Shown here in pieces: positions 16,573-23,199 of a stretch of 64,000 nt of DNA. A program made the translations under genes and the position numbers. The stretch's first letter is position 1, and each line of letters begins with the position of its first letter. The stretch lies in NCBI RefSeq assembly GCF_017744045.1, contig NZ_JAGHRD010000004.1; one strand, written 5' to 3'. The stretch comes from Pelagimonas sp017744045 (GTDB taxonomy: Bacteria; Pseudomonadota; Alphaproteobacteria; Rhodobacterales; Rhodobacteraceae). Below the pieces are notes generated by a model. That model was not told where the DNA came from. It worked only from the letters and a program-made list of their open reading frames with translations, and did no database searches.

Positions 16573-16905
16573 TCAACAACAAGACTTGTCGGCCACACAG
16601 CAATTCCTGACCTGCTCATTGCCGCCACAGCAATCCTCAAGCAGGTAGGCCAAGAGCTGACCCATCCGTTCAAAATCAACGCGGTAGCGTTGGCTGCGGG
16701 CCTGGCGTTCGCGGGTCACGCAGCCTGCGTCACTCAGTGCCGAGAGATGAAACGAGGCCCGCGACGGGCTGGCCCCAACCCGTTCCGCGATCTCGCCCGC
16801 GCTTAATCCATCCGGCCCCGCCGCCACCAGCGCGCGCAACACGGCCAATCGGTCAGTGTTGGACAGGGCGTGGAACATGGTAGCTGCCCCTGTTGCCTCC
16901 ATCAT
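16573..16905 (-). CDS. ArsR family repressor with a Cys-rich C-terminus
   Basis: A 110-residue winged-helix regulator. The N-terminus MFHALSNTDRLAVLRALV and the recognition helix region SPSRASFHLSALSDAG are typical ArsR. The classical CVC metal site of helix alpha-3 is absent. Instead three CC pairs lie near the end (residues 92-93, 102-103, 109-110), recalling ArsR proteins that bind As(III) through C-terminal cysteines. It is divergent from the gene at 16978. Its own ribosome site AGAGGAG lies within operator 1, so it probably represses itself. Confidence 0.88.
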   Translation of the reverse strand: MMEATGAATMFHALSNTDRLAVLRALVAAGPDGLSAGEIAERVGASPSRASFHLSALSDAGCVTRERQARSQRYRVDFERMGQLLAYLLEDCCGGNEQVRNCCVADKSCC

Positions 16906-16923
16906 TTCAACTCCTCTTGAAAT
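16904..16923. promoter_or_regulatory. operator 1, ATTTCAA-N6-TTGAAAT
   Basis: A perfect seven-base inverted repeat with a six-base spacer. It overlaps the start codon and ribosome site of the ArsR-type gene. An identical pair of half-sites lies 42 bases away, about four helical turns. The likely ligand is the ArsR-type protein encoded beside it. Confidence 0.78.
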
Positions 16924-16945
16924 ATCTTCACCTTGCGTCTAATTT

Positions 16946-16965
16946 ATTTCAAGAATCATTGAAAT
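16946..16965. promoter_or_regulatory. operator 2, ATTTCAA-N6-TTGAAAT
   Basis: Identical half-sites and spacing to operator 1. It lies 12 bases upstream of the ATG at 16978, where a bound repressor would block transcription or initiation of the divergent gene. Confidence 0.78.
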
Positions 16966-16977
16966 GAAAGAGCCCTC

Positions 16978-17442
16978 ATGACCCTCACCAGCTTTCTCAC
17001 CGACCTTGAACAATTCGACCCTGACCAGAAACTGATCTTTGCCACCGAACAAGGCGTGATCGGGGCCGGGTATCATGTGACAGAACTGCGCCATTCCCTA
17101 TCCACCGGCATTGATTGCGGCGGGCAGATCGAAACATGGGAGGAAGCGCGGCTGCAATTGCTGGACGGAGCCGGGCCTGCCCATATGCGGATTGGCAAGT
17201 TTCTCCAAATCCTGCGCCAATCGCTCAAGGCTTTGCCGCAATTGGCCAATGTCCCGGTCAAAGTCGAGTTCTCACATGAAAACCGCAATATGCAGGTGTT
17301 TTCCATGCAAATTCCGCGCGCCCAAGAAGGCCATGTGGTTGTAAACCTGACGACCCACGCTGCGGCCTGCAAACCCATGCAACGCTCGATGCTACACAAA
17401 CCCGCTGACAAGGGGTGTTACGCCGCCGCGTCTTGTTGCTGA
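16978..17442 (+). CDS. DUF6428-like protein, arsR partner
   Basis: A 154-residue soluble protein that I place, by resemblance only, in the DUF6428 group often found beside ArsR genes. It starts MTLTSFLTDLEQFDPDQKL, has a strand-rich middle, and ends in a cysteine cluster (AACKPMQ, then KGCYAAASCC), like the ArsR protein next to it, which also ends in CC. This shared feature suggests both sense or hold the same soft metal or metalloid. The gene is controlled from the shared divergent region with two operators. No arsenate reductase or arsenite pump gene lies nearby. Confidence 0.7.
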   Translation: MTLTSFLTDLEQFDPDQKLIFATEQGVIGAGYHVTELRHSLSTGIDCGGQIETWEEARLQLLDGAGPAHMRIGKFLQILRQSLKALPQLANVPVKVEFSHENRNMQVFSMQIPRAQEGHVVVNLTTHAAACKPMQRSMLHKPADKGCYAAASCC

Positions 17443-17454
17443 GGAATCGACGTT

Positions 17455-18084
17455 TTAGCCCTCAAACCCGATATCCTTATGTGTTCCGTCGCAAAAGGGT
17501 TTGTTTTTGGACGCGCCGCAGCGACATAGGAACGCGCGGCGCATCTTGCCAAGCCCGCGCCCGGTCCCGGTAGTAATTTCCACCGGCCCATCCAGCTTTA
17601 GCGGCCCGTTCGGGATCGCCGTGACCTTCAGCCCATCATCATGATCGATCTGCTCTTGCTTATCGCTGCTCTCCGGCTCTCCGGTCGCTTTAAACGCGGC
17701 TTTGACATGGGCGTAATCGCAAAAGGGTTTGTTGGCAGATTGCCCGCAGCGGCAAAGCGTGGCGCGGGTCGCTTCCTGCCCATCAATATCCAACCGCCCT
17801 TGCAACGAAATCGGGCCGTTTTCATGCACGGTCACGCGATTGATCTCGGTGGGCATTTCCTGCCCGCCGCCATCCAACCGGCGAAACCGCAACGCGCCCG
17901 AGGGGCAGGTTCGGATCATGGCGGCAATCTCTTCGACCGGTGCCGCATCGGGCTGCACCCAGGGGCGGCGTGACGGATCAAAGACTTGCGGCAATTTCAG
18001 GTAACAATTGCGCGCATGGATACAAAGCCCCATCTCAAAGCTGATCTCGATTTCATCATTGGAATAGGTTTTGGCTTTGGACAT
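17455..18084 (-). CDS. iron-sulfur protein with a Fer4_19-type domain and two CDGSH domains
   Basis: A 209-residue protein. Residues about 15-60 form a divergent mono-cluster ferredoxin domain (CIHARNCYLKLPQVFD, later CPSGALRFRR). Two CDGSH-type [2Fe-2S] domains follow, each with C-x-C...C...H: CRCGQSANKPFCDYAH near residue 110 and CRCGASKNKPFCDGTH near residue 185. The likely role is electron transfer or Fe-S/redox sensing in the cytoplasm. ATG 18084 is chosen because GGGGAGA lies six bases upstream. It is convergent with the gene at 16978. Its upstream DNA carries a palindrome and a terminator-like leader hairpin. Confidence 0.88.
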   Translation of the reverse strand: MSKAKTYSNDEIEISFEMGLCIHARNCYLKLPQVFDPSRRPWVQPDAAPVEEIAAMIRTCPSGALRFRRLDGGGQEMPTEINRVTVHENGPISLQGRLDIDGQEATRATLCRCGQSANKPFCDYAHVKAAFKATGEPESSDKQEQIDHDDGLKVTAIPNGPLKLDGPVEITTGTGRGLGKMRRAFLCRCGASKNKPFCDGTHKDIGFEG

Positions 18085-18120
18085 GGTCACTCTCCCCTTG
18101 GCTAAGGGAAAGGTAACCTT

Positions 18121-18134
18121 ATTCAACATTGAAT
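18121..18134. promoter_or_regulatory. palindrome upstream of the CDGSH gene
   Basis: ATTCAACATTGAAT is a perfect inverted repeat except for the central two bases, lying 37 bases upstream of the start. AAGGT-A-ACCTT lies beside it at about 18110-18120. Either could be a repressor or activator site; no regulator can be named. Confidence 0.45.
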
Positions 18135-18144
18135 CAATCCAAAC

Positions 18145-18174
18145 AAAAAAGCGCGCCGCAACGGCGACGCGCTT
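18145..18174 (-). terminator. rho-independent hairpin ahead of the CDGSH gene (possible attenuator)
   Basis: Read on the minus strand, AAGCGCG (18174-18168) pairs with CGCGCTT (18155-18149), with a short inner CCG/CGG helix, and six T residues follow. No minus-strand gene lies between it and the folD end, whose own terminator repeat is at 18296-18344. It therefore either backs up that terminator or acts as an attenuator in the leader of the CDGSH gene. Confidence 0.65.
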
Positions 18175-18219
18175 CTGGGTTTCTCTGGGCTTCAATTAGC
18201 GTTGTCGATTTAACCTGAA

Positions 18220-18264
18220 CCATTTAACGCTGCCTGAAATCAAAGATTTCAACGCGTTAAATGG
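18220..18264. other. long intergenic hairpin
   Basis: CCATTTAACGC (18220-18230) is perfectly complementary to GCGTTAAATGG (18254-18264). Inside it GAAATC (18236-18241) pairs with GATTTC (18245-18250) around an AAA loop. Five T residues follow on the plus strand at 18268-18272, but no plus-strand gene ends here. Confidence 0.6.
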
Positions 18265-18295
18265 CGCTTTTTGCCGTAGGCCAAAATCGAAACGC

Positions 18296-18344
18296 TATAA
18301 ATCCCGGGGAATCCCAAGCTTGCTTGGGATGGGGCAGCACCCCC
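18296..18344 (-). repeat. structured intergenic repeat, copy 2 (terminator of folD)
   Basis: The core is AAATCCCGGGG, with a stem ATCCCAAGC (18311-18319) against GCTTGGGAT (18322-18330). The GGGGC part follows, directly adjoining the folD stop at 18345. The stem sequence differs from the other copies but stays perfectly paired. Confidence 0.82.
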
Positions 18345-19247
18345 TTACGCGGTCAGACCTTCCGGCTCGGCCAGATCATTGGCGCGGCAGCAAGCGGTCA
18401 GGGTATTGGCCAGAAGGCACGCGATGGTCATTGGGCCAACACCACCGGGAACCGGGGTGATCGCACCGGCCACCTCGGCGCAGCTTTCATAGTGGCAATC
18501 ACCAACCAGGCGGGTCTTACCCTCGCCCTTCTCAGGCGCGTCGATACGGTTGATGCCAACATCGATCACGGTCGCGCCGGGCTTGATCCAATCGCCGGTC
18601 ACCATTTCCGGGCGCCCCACTGCCGCCACAACGATATCGGCGGTCTTGCACAGCGCTTCGATCTCTTTGGTGCGGGAATGGGCGATGGTAACGGTGCAGC
18701 TGTCGCGCAGCAGCAAGTTTGCCATCGGCTTGCCCACGATGTTGGAGCGGCCCACGACAACCGCATTCAACCCAGACAGCGAGCCGTGATGGTCGCGCAG
18801 CATCATCAGGCAGCCCAGAGGGGTGCAAGGCACCATGCTTTTTTGCCCCGTGCCCAGCAGGCCAACATTAGAGATATGGAACCCGTCCACATCCTTGGCC
18901 GGATCAATCCGATTGATCACCAGATCTTCGTTCAGATGGCCGGGCAGCGGCAGCTGCACCAGAATACCATGCACCGCCGGATCGGCGTTCAGCTTGTCCA
19001 AAAGCGCCAACAGATCCTCTTCGGAGGTGTCCACGTCCAGCTTGTGCTCAAACGAGTTCATGCCGACCTCAACGGTCTGCTTGCCCTTTGAGCGCACATA
19101 AACCTGAGAGGCCGGATCTTCGCCAACCAGCACCACCGCCAGACCGGGCGTGATGCCGTTTTCCTCTTTCAGACGCGCCACATGCTCGGCCACTTGTTCG
19201 CGCACTTTGGCGGCAAAGGCCTTTCCGTCGATGACTGTCGCTGTCAT
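18345..19247 (-). CDS. folD: methylene-THF dehydrogenase / methenyl-THF cyclohydrolase
   Basis: A 300-residue cytoplasmic enzyme that oxidises 5,10-methylene-THF with NADP and hydrolyses the methenyl product to 10-formyl-THF. The catalytic lysine is present at position 54 in QVYVRSKGK. The Gln in GILVQLPLP and the Asp in AKDVDGF are also present. VVGRSNIVGKP is the NADP-binding loop, and TPVPGGVGPMT is the C-terminal block. The start ATG at 19247 begins the family N-terminus MTATVIDGKAF. It is the last gene of the fhs cluster and is followed by the repeat-type terminator. Confidence 0.95.
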   Translation of the reverse strand: MTATVIDGKAFAAKVREQVAEHVARLKEENGITPGLAVVLVGEDPASQVYVRSKGKQTVEVGMNSFEHKLDVDTSEEDLLALLDKLNADPAVHGILVQLPLPGHLNEDLVINRIDPAKDVDGFHISNVGLLGTGQKSMVPCTPLGCLMMLRDHHGSLSGLNAVVVGRSNIVGKPMANLLLRDSCTVTIAHSRTKEIEALCKTADIVVAAVGRPEMVTGDWIKPGATVIDVGINRIDAPEKGEGKTRLVGDCHYESCAEVAGAITPVPGGVGPMTIACLLANTLTACCRANDLAEPEGLTA

Positions 19248-19269
19248 TTTCTGTCCTCTCACATATCCG

Positions 19270-20163
19270 TCAAATATCGGTCCGCGCATAGGCGTCCCGG
19301 TAATGATCCATTTGCATCCGCGTCGCCAGAACCGCGTTTTTCATCAGCGTCGCCACCGTCACGGGGCCAACCCCGCCCGGCACTGGCGTGATCCAGCCCG
19401 CCACCTCGGCGCAGCTGTCAAAATCCGCATCACCAACGGTTTTCGCGCCCTCCGGCGTTTCCACGCGGTTGATGCCAATATCAATCAGCGCGGCACCTGG
19501 TTTCAACATATCACCGGTCACCAGACCCGGCTTGCCCACCGCGACAAAGACCGCATCCGCCGCGCGGCTATGCATGGCGACCGAGCGGGTCATATGGTGA
19601 CACACGGTCACTGTTGCGCCCAGCCCCATCATCAAGAAGGCGATCGGTTTGCCGACGATTTCGGAATGGCCGATCACCGTGACGTTCAAACCTTCCATCT
19701 GCATGGGCAGGGTCTTGAGGATTTCCACCGCCGCTACAGCCGTACAGGGGCCAAGCGCGAGGTCGTTATAAACGATATTGCCGATCGAGGCCGGGTGCAT
19801 GCCCTCAACGTCCTTCAAAGGATGCACCATTTTCTGCAGCACTTTAACCGGGATGTGGTCTGGCAGCGGGCGCTGAATGATGATGCCGTTGACGCGTGGA
19901 TCTGCGTTCAAGCCCTGCAAAATCCCGGTCAGCTGTTCCAACGAGGTTTCGCCAGGATAATTGCGTGCCTCAAATTCCACACCGGCGCTGTTGGCGCTGC
20001 GCTGCTGGTTGCGCACGTAAAGATCGGCAGCCGCCGTGTCACCAACGCTGATCGAGACCAGCTTGGGCGACCAACCCGCTTGTGTCAGTTCTTCGGCCTC
20101 TTTGGCCACCTCTGCGCGCATCTCTGCAGCAATGGATTTTCCGTCAATCAATGCCGCCCGCAT
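19270..20163 (-). CDS. FolD paralogue lacking the catalytic lysine
   Basis: A 297-residue homologue of FolD, adjacent to the canonical copy. The fold blocks are retained: IIIQRPLP, LKDVEGMHP, VIGHSEIVGKP, and TPVPGGVGPVT. In the active-site motif Tyr-x-x-x-Lys, the Tyr is at 49 but position 53 is Gln (DLYVRNQQRSA). That lysine is needed for cyclohydrolase activity in studied FolD enzymes, so this copy may keep only the dehydrogenase reaction or have another role. CTAVAAV replaces the usual CTPxG, and His replaces Arg in the coenzyme loop. It lies between the chorismate mutase-like gene and folD in the same transcript. Confidence 0.88.
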   Translation of the reverse strand: MRAALIDGKSIAAEMRAEVAKEAEELTQAGWSPKLVSISVGDTAAADLYVRNQQRSANSAGVEFEARNYPGETSLEQLTGILQGLNADPRVNGIIIQRPLPDHIPVKVLQKMVHPLKDVEGMHPASIGNIVYNDLALGPCTAVAAVEILKTLPMQMEGLNVTVIGHSEIVGKPIAFLMMGLGATVTVCHHMTRSVAMHSRAADAVFVAVGKPGLVTGDMLKPGAALIDIGINRVETPEGAKTVGDADFDSCAEVAGWITPVPGGVGPVTVATLMKNAVLATRMQMDHYRDAYARTDI

Positions 20164-20173
20164 GGCTGCCCCT

Positions 20174-20470
20174 TTAATCGCGTCGGATCACCTGCGCCTC
20201 GCGCGTGATCGACCAATCTATCAATTGCCGCCAGAGCGTTTCGACCAGCTCGGCGTCCAGCTGTTCTTTTTCTGCCACCGCCTTGACCTTGGCGACCACA
20301 TCTTCGACGCGGGCCGGGATATTGGCTGGCAGGCCATTATCCGATTTGATCTCAACCGCGCGGTCGATATAGCCCATGCGCTTTTTCAAAAGGTGAACCA
20401 GATCACGATCCAACGCGTCGATCTGATCGCGCAAAGTGGGCATATCCCGACAGTCTTTGGGGTCTAGCAT
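20174..20470 (-). CDS. chorismate mutase-like protein (AroQ type)
   Basis: A 98-residue helical protein. LRDQIDALDRDLVHLLKKRMGYIDRA and the later residues fit the short AroQ fold, which rearranges chorismate to prephenate; the same fold is used by isochorismate-pyruvate lyases. ATG at 20470 is taken as the start; an upstream GTG at 20494 is possible. It lies ten bases before the divergent folD copy and 86 bases after fhs, inside the C1 cluster. Its metabolic link to folate (shared chorismate precursor of p-aminobenzoate) is an inference only. Confidence 0.8.
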   Translation of the reverse strand: MLDPKDCRDMPTLRDQIDALDRDLVHLLKKRMGYIDRAVEIKSDNGLPANIPARVEDVVAKVKAVAEKEQLDAELVETLWRQLIDWSITREAQVIRRD

Positions 20471-20556
20471 GCTGCGTCCATCCTGAGATTTCACAGGCTT
20501 GCCCTACCCCGATAAGGCGCGCTCCGCAATCGGAACGCGCCCATTTTAGCGAGGTC

Positions 20557-22233
20557 TTAGAACAGACCTTCGACCAGACCTTCATCGTTGATAAAGATGC
20601 TTTCCGCCGCCGGTTTGCGCGGCAGGCCCGGCATGGTCATGATCTCACCGCAGATCGCAACGATGAACCCGGCACCAGCGCTCAGGCGCACTTCGCGCAC
20701 CGGAACCGAGTGACCAACCGGCGCGCCGCGCAGGTTCGGATCGGTGGAGAAGCTGTACTGGGTTTTCGCCATGCAGATCGGCAGATGTCCGTAACCGGCC
20801 TCTTCCCAGGCCTTCAGCTGATCGCGGATCTTTTTGTCGGCGAGAACCTCGTCGGCGCGATAGATCGAAGTCGCGATGCGCTCGATCTTTTCGAACAGCG
20901 ACAGCTCATCCTTGTAGAGCGGCGCGAACTGGCTGACACCGGCATCGGCAATCTCAGCCACGCGGGTGGCAAGCTCTTTGGTCCCTTCCGACCCCTTTTC
21001 CCAGTGCTGGCACAGGATCGCTTCGGAGCCTTGGGTCTCAACGTAATCCTTGACTGCCTGCACTTCGGCATCGGTGTCGGTGACAAAGTGGTTGATCGCT
21101 ACGACAACTGGAACGCCAAACTGCTTGAGGTTGCCAATGTGGCGACCGAGGTTGGCACAGCCTTCGTTCACGGCGTCGACGTTTTCCACACCCAGATCGG
21201 CCTTGGCCACGCCGCCATTCATCTTCATGGCACGGATAGTGGCAACCAGCACAACGCAATCTGGGGTCAGACCGGCCTTGCGGCACTTGATGTTCATGAA
21301 CTTTTCAGCGCCAAGGTCAGCGCCAAAGCCTGCTTCGGTCACAACGTAGTCGGCCAATTTCAGCGCAGTGTTGGTCGCAGTCACCGAGTTACAGCCATGG
21401 GCGATGTTGGCGAATGGGCCACCATGGACAAAGGCCGGGTTGTTTTCCAGGGTCTGCACCAGGTTCGGCTGCATCGCGTCACGCAACAGCACGGTCATCG
21501 CGCCATCAGCCTTGATATCACGCGCATAGATCGGGCTGCGGTCACGGCGATAGGCCACGATCATGTCACCCAGACGCTTTTGCAGGTCTTTCAGGTCGCT
21601 GGCGAGGCAGAGGATCGCCATAACCTCGGAGGCCACCGTGATGTCAAAGCCAGTCTGACGCGGGAAACCGTTGGACACGCCACCCAGCGAGGTCACGGTG
21701 TCGCGCAGCGCGCGGTCATTCATGTCGAGAACACGACGCCAGGACACGCGACGCTCGTCGATTTCCAGCTCATTGCCCCAATAGATGTGGTTGTCGATCA
21801 TCGCGCTCAGCAGGTTATGCGCCGAGGTGATCGCGTGGAAATCGCCGGTGAAGTGGAGGTTCATTTCCTCCATCGGCACAACCTGCGCCATGCCGCCCCC
21901 GGCCGCGCCGCCCTTCATACCGAAGTTCGGACCAAGCGAGGCTTCGCGGATACAGATCATCGCCTTTTTGCCGATTGCATTCAGGCCGTCACCCAGACCA
22001 ACAGTGGTGGTGGTTTTACCCTCACCTGCCGGGGTTGGGTTGATCGCTGTCACCAGGATCAGCTTGCCGTTTTCGCGGTCTTGCACCGAGTTGATGAATT
22101 CCTGGCTGACCTTGGCCTTGTCGTGGCCATAAGGCAGAAGGTGTTCAGCCTCGATGCCCAGCTTGGCGCCGATCTCCATGATCGGTTGCTTTTTGGCTTC
22201 GCGGGCGATTTCGATGTCAGTTTTGAATGCCAT
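20557..22233 (-). CDS. fhs: formate-tetrahydrofolate ligase
   Basis: A 558-residue enzyme that makes 10-formyl-THF from formate, THF and ATP, or runs in reverse to yield ATP. The P-loop TPAGEGKTTTTVGLGDGL lies near residue 65. Conserved FVHGGPFANIAHGCNS and TEAGFGADLGAEKF blocks follow. Length is that of the family. ATG 22233 (MAFKTDIEIAREAKK) is the family start, with AGGGA a short way upstream; earlier in-frame codons are not typical. It is the first gene of the minus-strand C1 cluster with two folD genes. The promoter should lie in 22234-22410. Confidence 0.96.
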   Translation of the reverse strand: MAFKTDIEIAREAKKQPIMEIGAKLGIEAEHLLPYGHDKAKVSQEFINSVQDRENGKLILVTAINPTPAGEGKTTTTVGLGDGLNAIGKKAMICIREASLGPNFGMKGGAAGGGMAQVVPMEEMNLHFTGDFHAITSAHNLLSAMIDNHIYWGNELEIDERRVSWRRVLDMNDRALRDTVTSLGGVSNGFPRQTGFDITVASEVMAILCLASDLKDLQKRLGDMIVAYRRDRSPIYARDIKADGAMTVLLRDAMQPNLVQTLENNPAFVHGGPFANIAHGCNSVTATNTALKLADYVVTEAGFGADLGAEKFMNIKCRKAGLTPDCVVLVATIRAMKMNGGVAKADLGVENVDAVNEGCANLGRHIGNLKQFGVPVVVAINHFVTDTDAEVQAVKDYVETQGSEAILCQHWEKGSEGTKELATRVAEIADAGVSQFAPLYKDELSLFEKIERIATSIYRADEVLADKKIRDQLKAWEEAGYGHLPICMAKTQYSFSTDPNLRGAPVGHSVPVREVRLSAGAGFIVAICGEIMTMPGLPRKPAAESIFINDEGLVEGLF

Positions 22234-22410
22234 TCTTGCGATCCCTGTCAAAATGGGTGTCTTTGACCCAGCCATATCGTGGGAATGGAAAAAGCGTGAC
22301 AGCGAATCCGACATTTCCGCGCTTTGAAGCGGCGCATTTGAAAATCAACGGGAGCGGATCGGAAACAGGTGTTCTTGAAAGCGCCGCGCGGTCAGGATCG
22401 GGACATGACC

Positions 22411-23199
22411 CTAGCTCTGCGCCCCTGTCACCACCATGAACAAACGGCGGAAAGGGAATAGGACGCTGCCATCTTCTGCAGCGGGATAGGCAGAGGCGAT
22501 GACCGAATCGTAAGCCGCTGTCAGACGGTCGATTTCCTCATCGCTCAGCTTGTCAAAGATGGATCGGGCAAAGGTGGATTGCGTGAACTTCCGCACCGGG
22601 TGGCCATCAGTTTCCGCCGTCAGCGTCTGGTAATATTCCGTTTCCCAAAGCGACAAGGCCCCGAGTGGCTCCAACAGGTGATGATACTGCGCCGGGGGCA
22701 AAACGCCGGGACCAGCGCTTTGATCTGCCCATCTGTTCGGCCAGAATTCATGCGCGAGGCTGGTCCAGATATGATGCGAGGGCGCGTTGTTCTGATGCGG
22801 CATCTGCACCGCCAGCGTCCCGCCCGGCGCTACATAGGAAAACAGTTTGGGTAACAGGGTCTTGTGGTCTGGCAACCAATGCAGGGCGGCATTGGAAAAG
22901 ATCAGCGCCGGGGCCACTTTGGGGTGCCATGTGGCGATGTCAGCTTCGACCAGCAAATCATAGGCCCCGGTCTTTTCCGCCTCAGCCAGCATTTCCGGGC
23001 TGCTATCAACGCCAATCACCGGGCGGCCCAATTGTTTCAAGGCATCGCCAACCGAACCATTGCCACAGCCCAAATCGACAATCGCGCCCCCGGGCAAGCC
23101 CGGGAGCGCGTTAATCAAGTCAATCGCAGGGCGCAGCCTGTGGGAGCGGAAGCGTTGGTAAGCTTCGGGATTCCATGCTGCGCGCTGCTCTTGGTTCAT
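22411..23199 (-). CDS. SAM-dependent methyltransferase, trans-aconitate methyltransferase-like
   Basis: A 262-residue class I methyltransferase. The N-terminus WNPEAYQRFRSHRLRPAIDL and the SAM-binding loop VDLGCGNGSVG (near residue 43) match Tam, which methylates trans-aconitate. SNAALHWLPDH is also a Tam block. Its ATG overlaps the ftsH stop by four bases, so it is translated together with ftsH at the end of the tol-pal unit. Tam is the best call, but other small-acid methyltransferases are possible. Confidence 0.83.
   Translation of the reverse strand: MNQEQRAAWNPEAYQRFRSHRLRPAIDLINALPGLPGGAIVDLGCGNGSVGDALKQLGRPVIGVDSSPEMLAEAEKTGAYDLLVEADIATWHPKVAPALIFSNAALHWLPDHKTLLPKLFSYVAPGGTLAVQMPHQNNAPSHHIWTSLAHEFWPNRWADQSAGPGVLPPAQYHHLLEPLGALSLWETEYYQTLTAETDGHPVRKFTQSTFARSIFDKLSDEEIDRLTAAYDSVIASAYPAAEDGSVLFPFRRLFMVVTGAQS

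Noticed and set aside
20710..22266. Plus-strand open frame of 518 codons opposite fhs
   Set aside because: It is fully antisense to a clear formate-THF ligase gene, has His/Gln-rich unnatural composition and no ribosome site; a GC-rich shadow frame.
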